This document shows positions 54,361 through 63,103 of a DNA stretch of 64,000 nt, piece by piece; position 1 is the first letter of the stretch; each line of letters opens with the position of its first letter. The notes under the pieces were generated by a model, which made no database searches, was not told the DNA's origin, and saw only the letters and a program-made list of their open reading frames with translations. This DNA is from KBS-83 sp051025295 (GTDB lineage: Bacteria > Acidobacteriota > Terriglobia > Terriglobales > Acidobacteriaceae), in the NCBI GenBank assembly GCA_051025295.1, contig JBMGJV010000025.1; one strand, given 5' to 3'. The translations under genes and the position numbers were made by a program.

Positions 54361-55566
54361 TTAGGTTGCGGACTGAACCAGGTTGACGAGCGGGTGGGTG
54401 CCCGCATCGAGGCTCACGCCACCGGCACGGATCACGCCCATCAGGCCGACTTCCAGGTTGGCCATGTAGAGCTCGCTGAAGCGGACAATCTGGAGATCGC
54501 CGTCCGTGCGGAGCAGATAGGCCCGCGCGAAGTCACCGAACTGGATCGCGCCGGTCACGCTCGCACCCAGGGCCGGAAGGCTCTGATTGAGAACGATGTC
54601 CGCACCGAAGATCGAGGAGAACGGCTTGCCGTCCACACCCGATGCCTGGAGCAGCGGACGACCGAAGCTATCCACTTCACCCATCAGCGTCGCGCGAGTC
54701 GCGGATGACATCGCGAACTTCGCGTTCGGCAGGTAGGCCGGTTCGAGCTGGCCGTACAGGTTGGCCAGGTCGGTGTACTTCGGACCGGCTGCCGGTGCGG
54801 TGATGGCAGAGGCATGGGCCGCTGCGATCAGCGACGCGACATTTGCACCGTTGCCGTTCGTGACGTAGTTCTCCATCCCACGACCGAAGCGCTCGCCGAA
54901 TGCGTCACGTAGCCACGCTTCAAGGTTGAAGCTTGAGTCGTTCAGCTCGGCGAGCGTCACCTTGACGATCTTGGTGGTGATGATGTCGGTGCTGACGATC
55001 ACGGAGCTGAAAGCCGGGTCAGCGTTTGCTGGAACGGTGGTGTTCTCGCCGATCGTGACGAGCGCGTTCGCGGAATCGTTCATCAGCGCGAGCTTCATCG
55101 GGGCCCCGTTGTTCGCAGTCTTGCGCTGCGCGACCATCTGCGCGATCGGGCCGTACAGCTTCTGGGCCATGATGAGCTGCGGGTAGAACTCCTGCGCGAT
55201 GACCGCACCAGCAGTGCCGGTGGTCAGGTCACGACGCTCAGCCAGGAACGAGCGGTGCTCGGCATCGACAGAGCCAGTCGCCATCCACTGACGGGTCGCT
55301 TCGGCGATGCGCGATTTGCGCTGCTCGGGCGATACGTCACCAGCCTCCGGCTGCGGACGGTGAGTCGGAGGGACGTTGCGGGCTTCGGCCTCGGCCTGAG
55401 CTGCACGCTCCTCACGGGTGATGAGCTGATCGACGACATCCGACTCAGCGATCATGCGGGTGGCCGCGTCACGCTGTTCGGCGGAGACGGTCTCGGACTG
55501 CATGATCGTGCCTGCATCATGCAGCAGCTTGTTGCGCTTCTCGCGCAGTTCGTTCAACAGGGGCAT
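54361..55566 (-). CDS. major capsid protein, HK97 fold
   Basis: 401 residues. The first about 110 form a helical, charged scaffolding-like delta domain (LNELREKRNKLLHDA). The HK97 core then follows, with TGTAGAVIAQEFYPQL, the long spine helix region, and FAMSSATRATLMG with PLLQ. The delta domain is expected to be removed by the prohead protease encoded upstream. Builds the icosahedral shell. Confidence 0.95.
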   Translation of the reverse strand: MPLLNELREKRNKLLHDAGTIMQSETVSAEQRDAATRMIAESDVVDQLITREERAAQAEAEARNVPPTHRPQPEAGDVSPEQRKSRIAEATRQWMATGSVDAEHRSFLAERRDLTTGTAGAVIAQEFYPQLIMAQKLYGPIAQMVAQRKTANNGAPMKLALMNDSANALVTIGENTTVPANADPAFSSVIVSTDIITTKIVKVTLAELNDSSFNLEAWLRDAFGERFGRGMENYVTNGNGANVASLIAAAHASAITAPAAGPKYTDLANLYGQLEPAYLPNAKFAMSSATRATLMGEVDSFGRPLLQASGVDGKPFSSIFGADIVLNQSLPALGASVTGAIQFGDFARAYLLRTDGDLQIVRFSELYMANLEVGLMGVIRAGGVSLDAGTHPLVNLVQSAT

Positions 55567-55699
55567 GGTGTTTCCTTTTCCTTTGTGGGGTTGTTGCGGG
55601 GACAGTCACCACGCCGGGTGGGGACTTCGTAGCGGCACGAAGGCGCGAGCCATCGAAGGCATCCGGCGAGCGGACACGTCGTCGTGCGATCTTGGGGGG

Positions 55700-56413
55700 T
55701 TAGCTGTAGATTCCGCGCTGAGCTAGTGCGAGCCGAATCTCCAGCTTGTGTCGATCCGAGTCACAGATCGAGCGCTCTGCCTGCGAGCCTTCGCAGTGCG
55801 GGTCAGTGCAGTCTGAATCGGAGCATTCTGCACAGTCGCCGTCCTGGCACTGCTCGCAATCACATGCGCAGAGCAGGTCACGCTTATCGTTCGTGCGTGC
55901 CTCAGGCTTGCCGTCTGGAAACAGCGAGCGGAGCTGAGCGTCTGTGTCGGTATAGGCGGGCAGGCTGACGATCGAACCTTCGAACACGGTCACATCGAGG
56001 AGCGTTCTGACGAGCGAGCCGTTGACCTCAGCCCAGTTGTCTTCGTTCGTGAAAAAGCCGAAGGAGCACTTGCCGATGTCGCCTCTTGCCATCGAGACCT
56101 TGAGATCACGTGCGTAGCTTGTGTCGGGCAGCTCGACGGTGAATGCCAAGCCAACCTCGTCCTCGGTAACCGAGAGCGTATCTGCCGATGTCCTGCCGAT
56201 GATCTTCGAGCTGTCGTGATCGACGAATGCGCAGACATCGGGGCTCTGCTTCAGTGAACGTGCGAAGGCTCCAGGAGCGATCTGTTCGCGGAAGCCACCG
56301 AGGTCTTCGGACAGTGAGTTGAACTTCGCGAAGTATCCGGTCACCTTGTTCTGATCGACAGTGATCGTCTGCGGTAGGGCTCGGAACTCGCGCTTATTCT
56401 GTTTCGCCATCAT
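55700..56413 (-). CDS. HK97-family prohead protease with Cys-rich tail
   Basis: A serine protease that matures the capsid. The catalytic His lies in FVDHDSSKIIGRT (about residue 66) and the Ser in GKCSFGFF. The 237-residue chain is longer than the usual core because of a C-terminal extension with eight or more Cys spaced mostly two to four residues apart (CACDCEQCQDGDC and onward, about 182-208), probably metal-binding. Overlaps the portal gene by 20 bp. Confidence 0.92.
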   Translation of the reverse strand: MMAKQNKREFRALPQTITVDQNKVTGYFAKFNSLSEDLGGFREQIAPGAFARSLKQSPDVCAFVDHDSSKIIGRTSADTLSVTEDEVGLAFTVELPDTSYARDLKVSMARGDIGKCSFGFFTNEDNWAEVNGSLVRTLLDVTVFEGSIVSLPAYTDTDAQLRSLFPDGKPEARTNDKRDLLCACDCEQCQDGDCAECSDSDCTDPHCEGSQAERSICDSDRHKLEIRLALAQRGIYS

Positions 56414-58127
56414 CGGAACCTTTCAGCGCGAGATGAGCGCCCGCATCGCGGAATACGTTGATCGAGAGTGACCTGACGGCCTTGCGCAGCTCAGAGGCGG
56501 AGGTCTCATCAGCTTTCTCGGCGGTCCATCCTGCTGAGCGCTTGTGGACCGTCTTCAGGTGGTCGGTGACGAGGTCATCGAGCGATGTGTGCCAGGCAGG
56601 ATCGAGGCCGAATCGGAGGCTCGCTTGCCGTCCTGCTTCGTCTGCAATCGACCTCAGAAGAGGCCGAAACACCTGCGAAATGAGCCCGAAATCCTTATGT
56701 TCGCGGGCAGAAACGCGTCCGACCGCATCGCGGTAGCAATGCAAGTAGGTTGAGGTCAGCGAGCTGATGAGATCGCGCTCCTGCTGTGTCGGTGGCGTAT
56801 TGTCGGTAGGCGCGGGCAGTGCGGCGACAGGCTGCTGTGTGATCGGCTCTGTCTCGGCCTGCTTCAGGAGCTGCTCTGCGTTGCCCATGTTGGTCGGATA
56901 GAGGTACACATCCCCGACCGGACCGATGCTGTTTTCGCCCATCTCGGTCCGAATGTCATTGATCGAGTACCAGCCCCACTGACGACCGAGAGCGTAGCCC
57001 TGAGCTTGCGACTGGAAATCTCCACGCAGACGCTCACGGACATCGAAGCTCACGACGTAACGGCCAGCGTTGCGACCCACAGTAGGCAGCAGCTTGCGAA
57101 TGATCTCTTGCTCGAAGCGCACCAGGTACGGGCGGAGCGAGTCCGTGACGAAGCTCAGCTCAGCCTGCTCGTGGTTCCCACGGCCCTGGGTCGTGGTGTC
57201 GCCGATCTTGTAGGGAGGCAGGCGGAAGAGTGCGGCCATCTCCGTGCGCTGATATTTCCGCGTGGCGAGGAACTGGCTTTCTTCGGGGCTGAGGCTGATC
57301 TGGGTGTACTTCCAATCGCCTGGAAGCAATGCGGTGCGGCCTTGGTTCTCGCCACCCTGCGTGCTTTCCCAGGACTGGATCGACGCAGCGACGGTCTCCT
57401 CATCCATTCCCTCGGGGGCGGTCAGAACTCCACCGGCGCGGGAGCCGTTGCCGAAGAATCGCGCACCGTACTTTGTAGCAGCCTTGGAGAGCCCGATCGA
57501 CTGCATCGCCATACGAACTGGCGAGATGCCCTTGAGTCCATCGAAAGAGAACAGCGGCACGTGGAGCACGTTCTGAGCGGGGATTACGCGTGTCTGCCCG
57601 TCCTTCATCCCGTCGGACGTGCGATACGCGATCTGGCCATCCGGCTTGCGGAAGGGCTCAGTCTTGTTCGGGTGGATTGGGTAGAGCGCTACAGCCTGTC
57701 CAGCAGCATTGCGGACAATCTCTGCGTAGCAGTTGCCAGTGAGCGCGAGTGATCCTGTGAGGGCCTCGAAGAATGTGAAGGCGGTCATCTCCGGATTCGG
57801 TGCACAGGACAGCAGGTAGTAGAGCGGATGATCGAATGCTTCCTGCTTGCCCTTGTCGAGAAGCTCGTACATCTTCATCGGGAGCGACGCGATCGACTCG
57901 CTGATGACACGCACGCACGCGTATACATCTAGGTGTTCGAGTGCGGACTGATCGGTGATCACCTCTCCCGCTGCACTCTTTTGGCCGACGCCGATCCACG
58001 CGAGGATCGCCTTTACGGTATCGCCGGAGCCTGCCATGGAGTCAGCGCTGCTACGCTTCTCGATCGGCGCGTTGTTGAACAGTGTGAGCAGACGGACATC
58101 CTTTAGATCACGCGTGGTTTGAACCAC
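56394..58127 (-). CDS. phage portal protein, HK97 family
   Basis: 577 residues; a dodecameric ring at one capsid vertex through which DNA enters. VYACVRVISESIASLPMKMY, LTGNCYAEIVRN, FSFDGLKGISPVRMA, and RLPPYKIGD are all family motifs. The C-terminal 150 residues extend beyond the usual core with a helical region. Its 5' end overlaps the terminase gene by 25 bp. Confidence 0.95.
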   Translation of the reverse strand: MVQTTRDLKDVRLLTLFNNAPIEKRSSADSMAGSGDTVKAILAWIGVGQKSAAGEVITDQSALEHLDVYACVRVISESIASLPMKMYELLDKGKQEAFDHPLYYLLSCAPNPEMTAFTFFEALTGSLALTGNCYAEIVRNAAGQAVALYPIHPNKTEPFRKPDGQIAYRTSDGMKDGQTRVIPAQNVLHVPLFSFDGLKGISPVRMAMQSIGLSKAATKYGARFFGNGSRAGGVLTAPEGMDEETVAASIQSWESTQGGENQGRTALLPGDWKYTQISLSPEESQFLATRKYQRTEMAALFRLPPYKIGDTTTQGRGNHEQAELSFVTDSLRPYLVRFEQEIIRKLLPTVGRNAGRYVVSFDVRERLRGDFQSQAQGYALGRQWGWYSINDIRTEMGENSIGPVGDVYLYPTNMGNAEQLLKQAETEPITQQPVAALPAPTDNTPPTQQERDLISSLTSTYLHCYRDAVGRVSAREHKDFGLISQVFRPLLRSIADEAGRQASLRFGLDPAWHTSLDDLVTDHLKTVHKRSAGWTAEKADETSASELRKAVRSLSINVFRDAGAHLALKGSDDGETE

Positions 58128-59824
58128 TTGGTTTTGAGCGGCACGACGATGGCTCGTGACATCGCTGTGATCGTGGCGGACATGCCGTCGATCTTTTCGG
58201 TTGATTCAGCCTTGTCGGGCTTGATGTTGCCGTTTGAGTCCGAGGTCGCGACGATGTTCGAGGCGTTCCAGCGGAGCACCGGCTGATCACCATGCGCGAT
58301 CTGCTGAGAGAGCACCAGCTCGTATAGCCGCTTCATGGGCGCGTTGAGACTCTGAGAACCCTGACGCACCGGGACCACTGTCAGGCCATCCTGATCCTGA
58401 AGCTTCTGTGCTAACTCGTCAGCATGCCACGGGTCGAAACAGACCTCACGGAGGTCGTACAGCTTGGACAGCTCGACGATCTTGCTGCGAATCGCGTCGC
58501 GGTCGATGACGTTCCCGTCAGTCTTCACGATGTGCCCGTCGCGCACCCACTTGTCGTAAGGCACGTTGTCCTGGTTCACGCGATCTCTGATCGAGTCACC
58601 CGGCAGCCAGAAGTACGGTAGAAGACGCCAGAGCTTGTCGTCCCCGTAAGGCGGAAAGACGAGCACGAGCGCGGTGAGATCATCGCTGCTGGACAGGTCG
58701 AGGCCAGCGAAGCAGGGTCGCTTCTTGAGAGCGTCCGGATCGACGGGCTCGGTGCACGCGTCCCACTTGGCGATGGGCATCCAGGCCGTATGCCTCTCGG
58801 TCCAGATGTTGCATCTGTAGCGCAGGAACTCGTTGTACTCGGAGGGAATCATCCGAGCTTGCTTTGCTTGATCGCGGAGCGTTTGCAGCTCTACCGAAAC
58901 ACCGAGGTTCGGGTTGGCCTTGATCCAGAGCGACTCATCGAACGGGTCATCCTTCTCAGGGTCAAGCGCCGCGATCCAGCTCAGGAAGCTGTCATCCTCG
59001 ATAACGCCGTCGAGGACCTGCTTTGCGTATGTGTGCTGTTCGTAGCAGAGGCTGTGCCGATCAGAACCTGCCGTCGTGCCCGAGATCATCAGTGACCCGG
59101 GCTTCTTGCCTAGGGCCGTCTTGCACTTTGCCCATACGTCACGGCTGCGGTTACGGACCCAGGCATGAATCTCATCCGCGAGGATGAGGGATGGCCGGAG
59201 TCCGTCGAGCGACTTCGCATCCGACGACAGGGGCTGCATTTTGCAGGCCAGCTCGGTCGAGTGCAGGTTGTTCGTGTACGCGCTGAGTATGTTCAGCGCT
59301 GGCGACACGTGCGCCATCTGCACGGCGGTATCGAATATGATCTTGGCCTGTTCTCGCTTCATGGCGACGCTGAACACTTCCGCGCCACGAACTCCCTCAC
59401 CGACCAGGATGTACAGGCCGATCGCTGAGAGCAGGTATGACTTCGCGTTTCCTCGCGCGACCTCCAGGTAAACGCTCCTGAAGCGACGCTGACCCTCTGT
59501 CGTACGCCACCCGAACAGGACCCAGAAGAGCGCCTGCATCCAGGGGCTCAGGATGAACGGATCGCCAGCCCTGACAGGGCCGTTATCCGCCGGGTGCTTG
59601 ACCACTCGGTGGCAGAACTGGATCGAGCGCATTGCTTGAGCGCGATCGAAAACGAGCCCGCGTGTGTGGCCTGTTCTCAGGTCGTCCACATGACGCTGGA
59701 GTGTCTTGTGGACATACTCCGCTGCGAGCTGCTCACCTGACAGGACGCGCTGGATGTAGTCCTCTGCGACCGTTACCCGGTCACTGCACGTAGGCGTCGT
59801 CGCCGTTGTCATCGAGGAGGGCAT
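58103..59824 (-). CDS. terminase large subunit
   Basis: 573 residues; ATP-driven DNA packaging motor and nuclease (Terminase_1/HK97-like). The ATPase domain has a deviant Walker A, ARGNAKS (123-129), and Walker B LILADEIH (213-220). The nuclease domain has GLDLSSSDDLTAL and a later Asp in CFDPWHADE. Overlaps the small subunit by 44 bp if it begins at 59824; an ATG at 59812 is also possible. Together with the neighbouring HNH gene it suggests cohesive-end packaging. Confidence 0.95.
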   Translation of the reverse strand: MPSSMTTATTPTCSDRVTVAEDYIQRVLSGEQLAAEYVHKTLQRHVDDLRTGHTRGLVFDRAQAMRSIQFCHRVVKHPADNGPVRAGDPFILSPWMQALFWVLFGWRTTEGQRRFRSVYLEVARGNAKSYLLSAIGLYILVGEGVRGAEVFSVAMKREQAKIIFDTAVQMAHVSPALNILSAYTNNLHSTELACKMQPLSSDAKSLDGLRPSLILADEIHAWVRNRSRDVWAKCKTALGKKPGSLMISGTTAGSDRHSLCYEQHTYAKQVLDGVIEDDSFLSWIAALDPEKDDPFDESLWIKANPNLGVSVELQTLRDQAKQARMIPSEYNEFLRYRCNIWTERHTAWMPIAKWDACTEPVDPDALKKRPCFAGLDLSSSDDLTALVLVFPPYGDDKLWRLLPYFWLPGDSIRDRVNQDNVPYDKWVRDGHIVKTDGNVIDRDAIRSKIVELSKLYDLREVCFDPWHADELAQKLQDQDGLTVVPVRQGSQSLNAPMKRLYELVLSQQIAHGDQPVLRWNASNIVATSDSNGNIKPDKAESTEKIDGMSATITAMSRAIVVPLKTKWFKPRVI

Positions 59825-60284
59825 CGAGTTCGGACCTCTCGCTCTTTGGTGCGACGCTCAGGCGTGAACGTGAGCTGGGATCGAAGCCGAACAGCGCGGC
59901 GGCCTTTAACATCGCTGCCTGTGATTCGCGTGCGACTGTTGTCGCCGGGTGCCGACGCACCCGAGAACCGATCACCTCCCCCGCCTTCGACACGATGGGC
60001 TCGTTTACGGTTTGGCCTTCACGCTCGACGATCTCCTCTGCGGAGCGCCAACGGGCATAGGACTGGCAATATGCGGCCAGACTCGCGGTATCTACGCTGC
60101 GGAGCATGTCGAGAGCGGTTAGCTCACCGACGATGCGACGCCACTCTTGCTTTGCTACTTTGCTCAGCCACGCCGGGCACTTTGGAGCCCCCGAGAATGC
60201 AGGCTCGTGCTCGTTGAGCTTACGCTTCCCAGGGTTGCCGGTGAGCTGCTTCAGGGCTGAGGGCTTTGGTTTGCGACCGCGCAT
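59781..60284 (-). CDS. terminase small subunit, P27 family
   Basis: 167 residues: MRGRKPKPSALKQLTGNPGK, a typical P27-family start, then PAWLSKVAKQEWRRI, SLAAYCQSYARWRSAEE and NPA-type RRHPATTVARES. It recognises the packaging site and passes DNA to the large subunit. Overlaps both neighbours (33 bp with the 110-residue gene). Confidence 0.94.
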   Translation of the reverse strand: MRGRKPKPSALKQLTGNPGKRKLNEHEPAFSGAPKCPAWLSKVAKQEWRRIVGELTALDMLRSVDTASLAAYCQSYARWRSAEEIVEREGQTVNEPIVSKAGEVIGSRVRRHPATTVARESQAAMLKAAALFGFDPSSRSRLSVAPKSERSELDALLDDNGDDAYVQ

Positions 60285-60583
60285 ACTGGCTCCTCGATCC
60301 GCTCGATGTTCTCGGCCCGCTCAAGGTCAGCGACGATTGCGATTGCTCCGTGATCATGCTGGATCAGGTCGAGCAGCTTGCTTAGCACGGTGCCCCAGAG
60401 TTTGCCTTTGAGTGCGGCACGAGCAGCGTGGGAGCTTATCGTCTCCCCGGGCTGGCCGTTGAGCAGCACGTTCGCGAAGACATCGAAGGCGACGAGGACA
60501 CGACGAGGGTAGTTGTCGTGCGCGGCCTGGAGTCGATACAGGGCGATCTGTGCGGGTGTGAGCGGTGTGATCGGGGGAGTCAT
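60251..60583 (-). CDS. phage protein upstream of terminase, 110 aa
   Basis: ALYRLQAAHDNYPRRVLVAFD, then FANVLLNGQPGETISSHAARA and WGTVLSKLLDLIQHDHGA. This pattern is common in a small phage protein encoded beside holin and terminase genes, with no known function. It overlaps the holin-like gene by ATGA. Confidence 0.75.
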   Translation of the reverse strand: MTPPITPLTPAQIALYRLQAAHDNYPRRVLVAFDVFANVLLNGQPGETISSHAARAALKGKLWGTVLSKLLDLIQHDHGAIAIVADLERAENIERIEEPVCAVANQSPQP

Positions 60584-60762
60584 GATTGCTTATGCGTGAA
60601 GATCGCCAGACCGCCGCCGATGAGGAGCTGAGCCATGTCTGCATGCTTCGCCACGACAAGCGAGGCCCCGATCAGGAGGATGGCGATCGACCAGACTTGA
60701 GTGCTCACGTTGTTCAGGGCCGCGATCAGAGCGGAGAGGACTGTGAGGAGTTTGTCGGTCAT
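60580..60762 (-). CDS. holin-like small membrane protein, 60 aa
   Basis: Two hydrophobic helices (about residues 5-17 and 22-38) with a short basic end, and ATGA coupling to neighbours on both sides. Size, layout and position just before terminase fit a phage holin that forms the lysis pore, but no endolysin is recognised next to it. Confidence 0.55.
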   Translation of the reverse strand: MTDKLLTVLSALIAALNNVSTQVWSIAILLIGASLVVAKHADMAQLLIGGGLAIFTHKQS

Positions 60763-60833
60763 CGGATCACTCCGCAGGCTCGGAGAAAGAACCGAACCAC
60801 GAGGGCCGCTAGTTGATTGGCGAGCTTAAGCAT
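60759..60833 (-). CDS. tiny hydrophobic peptide, 24 aa
   Basis: ATG 60833 opens MLKLANQLAALVVRFFLRAC and four more residues. It stops by ATGA overlap with the holin-like gene. It could be a leader peptide or a small lysis regulator; it could also be chance. Confidence 0.3.
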   Translation of the reverse strand: MLKLANQLAALVVRFFLRACGVIR

Positions 60834-60971
60834 GGTTTTTGTTTTCGGATCGAAAGTTCGAAAATCGCGATTGCGAAAGTTTGACCGGGGCGTGGTCTAT
60901 GGCATCTTGTTGAAAACAAACGCGACCCCCCTACCCGGGTGGGTCAGGGGTGGGTTGCCACGCATTGTGGC

Positions 60972-61322
60972 CTAACGCAGACCTCTCTTGCGGGCAGCGG
61001 TCTCGACGTTTTGGGCAACTGCGTTTGTTCGGAAGAAGCGCTCGACCTGCTCGGTCTGCTTGGGTGTGATACCTGTGTCCAAACCCGGGTGGTCACTGAC
61101 CTCGGGAGCGAACACGATCCCTTCGAAGTCGAGGACGATGCCGTGAGCCCGGAGTGCGGCAGCTACCTCTTCGGCTTCGTCACGTCGCATCATGAGGTCG
61201 AGTGTGAGGGTCGCGATCTCATCTCGCTCTAGCTTCATCTCGAATCGCGCACAGCGCTGAGGAATCAAGCCCTTGCTCGCCAACTCTTCGCTCAGTGGAC
61301 TGTGCTCGATGCTTATCTTCAT
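60972..61322 (-). CDS. hypothetical phage protein, 116 aa
   Basis: From ATG 61322, which has GGAG 6 nt upstream, the protein reads MKISIEHSPLSEELASKGL and is acidic and helical (LMMRRDEAEEVAAALRAHG). No family is recognised. It is followed by a 138-bp non-coding stretch that includes a GC-rich near-palindrome (ACCCGGGT core) before the lysis/terminase genes. Confidence 0.65.
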   Translation of the reverse strand: MKISIEHSPLSEELASKGLIPQRCARFEMKLERDEIATLTLDLMMRRDEAEEVAAALRAHGIVLDFEGIVFAPEVSDHPGLDTGITPKQTEQVERFFRTNAVAQNVETAARKRGLR

Positions 61323-61347
61323 CTCTGGCTCCTGCTCCTGCGGACGG

Positions 61348-61620
61348 CTAAGGTGTGATCTTTGGTTCGGGACCTGCGAAGGCTGCTGCGATCTCCGCGT
61401 CCACGTCACGGACAAGAGTCACGTGCTTGTCGGTTCGCGTCGTCGCGCGAAGGATGCGGTTGTACGGCAGTTCAGGTAGGAGGAGCAGCCGACGTACATC
61501 GTTCATACTCAGGGCCTGCGAGCGGATCAGCTCAGCGTATTCTGCCTGCTTGTCATCTGTTCTGTCTCGCGGTCTTCTCTGTGTGGCACGGTCGGCAGAG
61601 CGACTGTAAGTTGCTCGCAT
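61348..61620 (-). CDS. hypothetical phage protein, up to 90 aa
   Basis: The C-terminal part MNDVRRLLLLPELPYNRILRA is helical and looks real. The start is uncertain: ATG 61620 overlaps the HNH gene by 68 bp; ATG 61506 gives 52 residues but leaves out plausible coding sequence (KQAEYAELIRSQALS). Confidence 0.5.
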   Translation of the reverse strand: MRATYSRSADRATQRRPRDRTDDKQAEYAELIRSQALSMNDVRRLLLLPELPYNRILRATTRTDKHVTLVRDVDAEIAAAFAGPEPKITP

Positions 61621-61903
61621 CCAGCCTGAGAGGATCGTTCAGGCCTTTGAACGGGATGATGTGATCCACATCTACTGCCGCCGTCACGCGCTTCGCGCTG
61701 AGACATGCACGGCACAATGGTTCGCGTCTGATGTGGGCTGCTCGTAGTCGTTGCCAGATTGCGTCGTAGCCACGCTGCGTTGAGCTGCCTCGCCATAGCT
61801 CTCGTTGCTGTTTGTGCTCTGCGGTGTGCTTTGCGCAGCGACCTGTGTCCGAAAGCTCAGGGCAGCCTTGTGCTGCGCAGGGGCGTTTGGCTCGTGTTGG
61901 CAT
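61553..61903 (-). CDS. HNH endonuclease of the packaging region
   Basis: 116 residues. Two N-terminal Cys pairs (CAAQGC, GRCAKH) and the core CRACLSAKRVTAAVDVDHIIP ... NLQSLCRPCHTEKT form a classical HNH site with a zinc-binding frame. In HK97-like phages such an HNH protein, encoded near terminase, is needed for cohesive-end cleavage. That role is inferred from position. Confidence 0.9.
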   Translation of the reverse strand: MPTRAKRPCAAQGCPELSDTGRCAKHTAEHKQQRELWRGSSTQRGYDAIWQRLRAAHIRREPLCRACLSAKRVTAAVDVDHIIPFKGLNDPLRLDASNLQSLCRPCHTEKTARQNR

Positions 61904-62045
61904 CTTGATGTGTCCCGCACTTTGCGCGACCCGCAGGCTGCGGCAGGTGTGCGGGCGAACCTAAGCGTCACGCCAGCGAGCGGGGTCTGGCCTCAGCTCT
62001 GGCCGTCTCGGCCCTTCATATGGAGATCGATTATGAGGGGCCTTC

Positions 62046-62522
62046 TCAACGACGAATCGTAGATCGTCTGATCTTTTTCATGCGCGAAGAGATTGTGGAT
62101 GCCGGAACACCGACCAGGATTGCGATCTCTGAGACGGTGTATCCACGATGGATTAGATCGACGACCTGCTCCCCGAGGACCTGGACAGCGATCCGTCTCA
62201 CGCGTGCTGCGTACATCGAGTTGTGTCGCTCGCGCTTCTCGGCTTCAGGCAGTGTGTCTGTTGCCGTGTGCATGGGTGATCGCGTCGCGTCGATCGCTCT
62301 CCCCTTGGCCATGGATACGACCAGGCCCGCGATCTTGTCTTCGAGCTGGGACAGGTTCGCCCAGATCGCCACTGTGACCTGTTGCGCGATGTCATCTACA
62401 TCCACGGTGCGATCCACGCTCAGCGCGACTCGACGTGCCGTTGCGGTGACCTCCAGGAGCAGCGGGTCAAGCTGCTCCGGGTCTGTGCGGTATGAGGCGA
62501 GGAGCATGTCGAGTTTATGCAT
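62046..62522 (-). CDS. sigma-70-like phage regulator
   Basis: 158 residues. The N-terminal half has a sigma region-2-like segment (VDRTVDVDDIAQQVTVAIW, about 36-55), and the C-terminal half has a region-4-like helix-turn-helix (YTVSEIAILVGVPASTISSRM, about 128-148) followed by basic residues. Such proteins direct RNA polymerase to phage late promoters. ATG 62522 overlaps the preceding gene by 8 bp. No known phage sigma family was matched. Confidence 0.68.
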   Translation of the reverse strand: MHKLDMLLASYRTDPEQLDPLLLEVTATARRVALSVDRTVDVDDIAQQVTVAIWANLSQLEDKIAGLVVSMAKGRAIDATRSPMHTATDTLPEAEKRERHNSMYAARVRRIAVQVLGEQVVDLIHRGYTVSEIAILVGVPASTISSRMKKIRRSTIRR

Positions 62523-62718
62523 GCTCGGGTTCCATGAGGACGATGTACCGAGCATAGGAGCGGCGCGGCTCCCAGGATTCGACGATCAAGTACGCTTGTG
62601 GGTCCTGACGGTCGATGTATCTCTCCATGAGGGCGGGAGTAATACTGAGGGACTCTGCTCGCTCAAGGCTGTTTGCTATTGCGGCGCGGGTGCGTGTGCG
62701 GTCGATCGCGTTAGGCAT
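62515..62718 (-). CDS. hypothetical phage protein, 67 aa
   Basis: From ATG 62718: a helical N-terminal half (RTRTRAAIANSLERAESLS) and a beta-like C-terminal half (QAYLIVESWEPRRSYARYIVL). It overlaps both neighbours by 8 bp, as expected in a compact phage operon. Function unknown. Confidence 0.6.
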   Translation of the reverse strand: MPNAIDRTRTRAAIANSLERAESLSITPALMERYIDRQDPQAYLIVESWEPRRSYARYIVLMEPEHA

Positions 62719-62935
62719 GGCTACGCACCTCGTACCGGGAGGCGTACGCGTCCACGGCCTGCTCCAGGTCGCCGGGGCGGTATATCGAACCGTCGAGGAT
62801 GATTCGCATGACCACAAGCTCACGCACTATGGCGTCGAATGGAGCTGCGATTGGTCCGCCGATGCCAATGACTGGGTGAGCTGCCGAGAGCGCGTGTGCT
62901 GCCGCGACGCGCGTGGTTATCTGTTGTGTGTCCAT
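62711..62935 (-). CDS. hypothetical phage protein, 74 aa
   Basis: From ATG 62935 (GGAGACAGGAC just upstream): an Ala-rich helical protein (TTRVAAAHALSAAHPVIGIG, and LEQAVDAYASRYE). No family is recognised. It is upstream of the 67-residue and sigma-like genes with overlaps. Confidence 0.6.
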   Translation of the reverse strand: MDTQQITTRVAAAHALSAAHPVIGIGGPIAAPFDAIVRELVVMRIILDGSIYRPGDLEQAVDAYASRYEVRSHA

Positions 62936-62971
62936 GTCCTGTCTCCTCGGGGCGTTGGCCCTCACTAGGGA

Positions 62972-63103
62972 TCAGGAAGTCTGTTTTCTGGGCGGGCGCT
63001 GCGCCGATCTTGTCACTCTGGACGAAGAGGTCGAGATCCTTCGCTGAATCTCACCACAGGTGACCAAGTCAATCCGTGCTGTCGGTGGACTCTTCCGCTT
63101 CAT
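62972..63103 (-). CDS. possible small HTH-like protein, 43 aa
   Basis: MKRKSPPTARIDLVTCGEIQ then RRISTSSSRVTRSAQR recalls the spacing of small phage helix-turn-helix proteins. Ser/Arg-rich, overlaps the 48-residue frame by 35 bp, and has no ribosome-binding site. It may be a shadow. Confidence 0.25.
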   Translation of the reverse strand: MKRKSPPTARIDLVTCGEIQRRISTSSSRVTRSAQRPPRKQTS

